From assembly GCA_023247835.1 (NCBI GenBank), contig JAHFFU010000057.1, positions 1-6,802 on the forward strand: a stretch of DNA of 6,802 nt, given 5' to 3'. Under the pieces are notes generated by a model. The model ran no database searches. It was not told the DNA's origin and worked only from the letters and a program-made list of their open reading frames with translations. Below are positions 4,455-6,802 of this stretch, in pieces; positions within the stretch are counted from its first letter, which is position 1, and every line of letters begins with the position of its first letter. The translations under genes were made by a program, and so were the position numbers. Source of the DNA: Candidatus Bathyarchaeota archaeon. GTDB taxonomy: Archaea > Thermoproteota > Bathyarchaeia > 40CM-2-53-6 > FEN-987.

Positions 4455-6802
4455 TTGTACGTCTACCTCTTCGAAGAGGGTGGCACTAAGCTAAGAAACC
4501 TGCTTGGGGGGAAGGGCGCAGACTTAGCCGAGATGACAAGTCTCGGTCTTCCAGTTCCTCCGGGAATGACCGTAACGACGGAGGCATGCAACTACTACAA
4601 CTCACACGGATCAAAGTTCCCGGACGGCTTGGAAGAGGAAACGCTTTCGAAAATGAAGGTCCTGGAATCTAAGACACGAAGAACCTTCGGGGATCCCACA
4701 AATCCGCTCCTAGTCTCAGTAAGATCTGGTGCGCCAATATCGATGCCAGGCATGATGGATACTGTGCTCAACCTTGGGTTGAACGATAAGACAATTGGGG
4801 GTCTGATCCAGCAAACGAGCAGCGAACGATTTGCCTATGACGCCTACAGGCGTTTCATTCAGATGTTCGGCAAGGTTGTCCTCGGTGTTAGAGGGGACGC
4901 GTTCGAGTCAATCATAAGGCAACACAAAGAGAAGTTGGGCGTGAAATCTGATGTTGAGCTTGATTCGAAGATATTAGCCTCTATTGTCAGGGAATTCAAG
5001 CAGTTCGTCAAACAAGAAACCGGTCAAGATTTTCCAGAAGATCTTGCAACGCAACTTCGAATGGCCATAGCCGCGGTCTTCCAATCTTGGAACGGGTACA
5101 GAGCGGTCGTTTATCGTCAAGCGAATAAAATTCCTGACACCCTTGGTACGGCTGTCAACATACAGACGATGGTGTTCGGAAACATGGGGCCTGAATCAGG
5201 CACGGGTGTGTGCTTCACTAGAAATCCCTCAACAGGCGAGCCCAGCCTGTTTGGAGAGTTCCTCATCAATGCCCAGGGCGAAGATGTAGTCGCCGGAATT
5301 CGAACGCCCAAACCAATATCTCAACTGCATGATGAAATGCCCGTTGTCTACCGCCAATTACTCGATGTTTGCAAGCTTCTCGAACATCACTTCAAGGACA
5401 TGCAAGACATTGAATTCACCATCGAAAATGGAAAGCTGTTTATCCTCCAAACCCGGTCCGGGAAGCGAACTGCTCCAGCCGCGATCAGAATTGCTGTCGA
5501 AATGGTTAAGGAAGGGCTTCTCACGAAGGAACAGGCGCTGCTTCGAGTCTTACCCTCGCACCTTGAGCAACTAGTGCATAAGCAGATTGACCCCAGCTTC
5601 AAGGGAAAACCGATCGCTACGGGTTTGCCTGCATCCCCAGGAGCAGCCACGGGCAAGGTAATTTTCGATACAGATGAAGCCCATCGGTTGGGAGCGGGCG
5701 GAGAGGCCGTGATTCTCGTCAGGGAAGAGACTACCCCTGAAGACATTCACGGGATGATCGCTGCTAAGGGCGTACTCACGAGCAGGGGAGGGATGACCTC
5801 CCATGCGGCAGTTGTAGCGCGCGGAATGGGAAAGCCTGCCGTTGTGGGTTGCGAACAGGTCAAAATCGATCGGAGCGCTGATAATTTCAGCGCGCGCACG
5901 ACTACGGTAAAGAAGAATGACATCATAACGATCGACGGGACGACTGGCAATGTGCTGCTGGGCGTGGCTCCCACAATTGAACCGAGACTAAGCGCTGAAG
6001 CCCAGCAATTATTGGGATGGGCTGATGAAACACGTAGGCTAGGCGTCCGAGCAAATGCCGACACGCCTGAAGGGGCTGCGACAGCTCGGGAATTTGGAGC
6101 CGGCGGGATTGGCCTCTGCAGAACTGAACGGATGTTCAATGCGCAAGACCGCCTTCCCATAGTTCAAGAAATGATTCTCTCTACGACCGACGATGAACGG
6201 GCTCGAGCCCTCGAAAAGTTGAGACCACTACAAAAGGAAGATTTCAAGAAAATATTAAGCAATATGCACGACCTCCCCGTCACAATCCGGCTCTTAGACC
6301 TTCCACTGCATGAGTTTCTGCCCAAATACGAGGAACTAACGGTTGAAGTTGCATCCATGAAGGCTACGGGCACAAACACGGATTTATTGACTTCGAAGGA
6401 ACGCATGCTCAGGAAGGTCATAACCCTGGCTGAACATAACCCCATGCTTGGCCACAGAGGTTGTAGACTGGCCGTCAGCCACCCCGAGATCTATGAGATG
6501 CAGACTCGTGCAATCCTAGAGGCGGCAGGCGAACTGCAAAGGGAGGGCGTTACGGTTCGAGTTGAAATCATGCTCCCTCTCGTTGGTGAGGCCAATGAGA
6601 TTCGCTTCCTACGCGAAAGGATAACATCGGTGGCTGACAAAGTCATGGAAAGTATGGGCCTCACAATAGACTACAAGATCGGAACGATGATAGAGGTTCC
6701 GAGGGCCGCCTTGACTGCGGATGAGATAGCCCCCTATGCCGATTTCTTCTCTTTCGGAACGAATGACCTTACACAGGCAACATATGCATTCAGCAGGGAT
6801 GA
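4455..6802 (+). CDS. ppdK: Pyruvate, phosphate dikinase, 3'-truncated by window edge
   Basis: PPDK interconverts pyruvate + ATP + Pi and PEP + AMP + PPi in the cytosol; in archaea it can serve gluconeogenesis or pyrophosphate-linked glycolysis. About 782 residues are present, so some 90 are missing compared with the 874-residue Clostridium symbiosum enzyme. Residue 1 is the TTG at 4455, which aligns with the family N terminus (YLFEEG, then LLGGKGADLAEM with Lys20). The ATP-grasp region has SVRSGA (Arg90) and SMPGMMDTVLNLGL. The swivelling phosphohistidine domain has SRGGMTSHAAVVARGMG with His450, matching His455 of C. symbiosum. The PEP/pyruvate barrel shows GIGLCRTER, RLLDLPLHEFLP, GHRGCRLAVSHPEI, EIMLPLVG, IEVPRAAL and FFSFGTNDLTQ. 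The catalytic Cys of the C-terminal GICGEHGG region lies beyond the edge. No frame break is seen. The long AT-rich leader with repeats and a stem-loop suggests regulated expression. Confidence 0.97.
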   Translation, partial: MYVYLFEEGGTKLRNLLGGKGADLAEMTSLGLPVPPGMTVTTEACNYYNSHGSKFPDGLEEETLSKMKVLESKTRRTFGDPTNPLLVSVRSGAPISMPGMMDTVLNLGLNDKTIGGLIQQTSSERFAYDAYRRFIQMFGKVVLGVRGDAFESIIRQHKEKLGVKSDVELDSKILASIVREFKQFVKQETGQDFPEDLATQLRMAIAAVFQSWNGYRAVVYRQANKIPDTLGTAVNIQTMVFGNMGPESGTGVCFTRNPSTGEPSLFGEFLINAQGEDVVAGIRTPKPISQLHDEMPVVYRQLLDVCKLLEHHFKDMQDIEFTIENGKLFILQTRSGKRTAPAAIRIAVEMVKEGLLTKEQALLRVLPSHLEQLVHKQIDPSFKGKPIATGLPASPGAATGKVIFDTDEAHRLGAGGEAVILVREETTPEDIHGMIAAKGVLTSRGGMTSHAAVVARGMGKPAVVGCEQVKIDRSADNFSARTTTVKKNDIITIDGTTGNVLLGVAPTIEPRLSAEAQQLLGWADETRRLGVRANADTPEGAATAREFGAGGIGLCRTERMFNAQDRLPIVQEMILSTTDDERARALEKLRPLQKEDFKKILSNMHDLPVTIRLLDLPLHEFLPKYEELTVEVASMKATGTNTDLLTSKERMLRKVITLAEHNPMLGHRGCRLAVSHPEIYEMQTRAILEAAGELQREGVTVRVEIMLPLVGEANEIRFLRERITSVADKVMESMGLTIDYKIGTMIEVPRAALTADEIAPYADFFSFGTNDLTQATYAFSRD

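Noticed and set aside
5387..6445. Several minus-strand ORFs (up to 137 codons) inside ppdK
   Set aside because: They are antisense shadows of a continuous, highly conserved PPDK frame, with low-complexity Ser/Ala-rich translations.

Overview
The window looks like a compact archaeal chromosome segment of about 50% GC, and I favour the Thaumarchaeota/Nitrososphaeria–Aigarchaeota side of the tree. The archaeal reading rests on TATA-like boxes about 25-35 nt from start codons, at least one gene that appears nearly leaderless, and a class I histone-deacetylase-family gene. The lineage is an inference. A single-chain GMP synthase, an ErpA-type Fe-S carrier and a PPDK also occur in bacteria, but the one-chain GuaA argues against the many archaea that split this enzyme into two subunits.

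Layout, left to right: the C-terminal nine tenths of guaA (+) run off the left edge and face a convergent ErpA/HesB-type iron-sulfur carrier gene (-). A 130-bp divergent promoter region with a perfect 9-bp inverted repeat separates that gene from an AcuC/class I HDAC-type deacetylase gene (+). The deacetylase gene ends 25 bp from a convergent gene (-) encoding a ribbon-helix-helix (RHH) DNA-binding domain fused to a sugar-phosphate nucleotidyltransferase. Divergent from and overlapping that promoter is a 55-codon zinc-ribbon microprotein ORF (+). A 235-bp AT-rich leader with repeated GTAAGT/GTAATAC words then precedes pyruvate, phosphate dikinase (ppdK, +), which runs off the right edge about 90 residues short of its usual end.

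The housekeeping genes are intact and show no frame breaks: GMP synthesis, Fe-S maturation, protein deacetylation and pyruvate/PEP interconversion. The part that deserves attention is 4034-4455. The RHH-nucleotidyltransferase promoter carries AGTAATAC and GTATTACT in opposite orientation, 16 bp apart and bracketing its TATA-like box. A 10-bp copy (AGTAATACAT) and a near copy (AGTAATAT) recur upstream of ppdK. I propose that the RHH half of the bifunctional enzyme binds these sites. It would then regulate its own gene, possibly the zinc-ribbon gene, and possibly ppdK, tying sugar-nucleotide synthesis to gluconeogenic PEP supply. The motifs and the fusion are visible in the sequence; the regulatory circuit is a hypothesis. 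No mobile elements, CRISPR arrays, tRNA or rRNA genes were seen.
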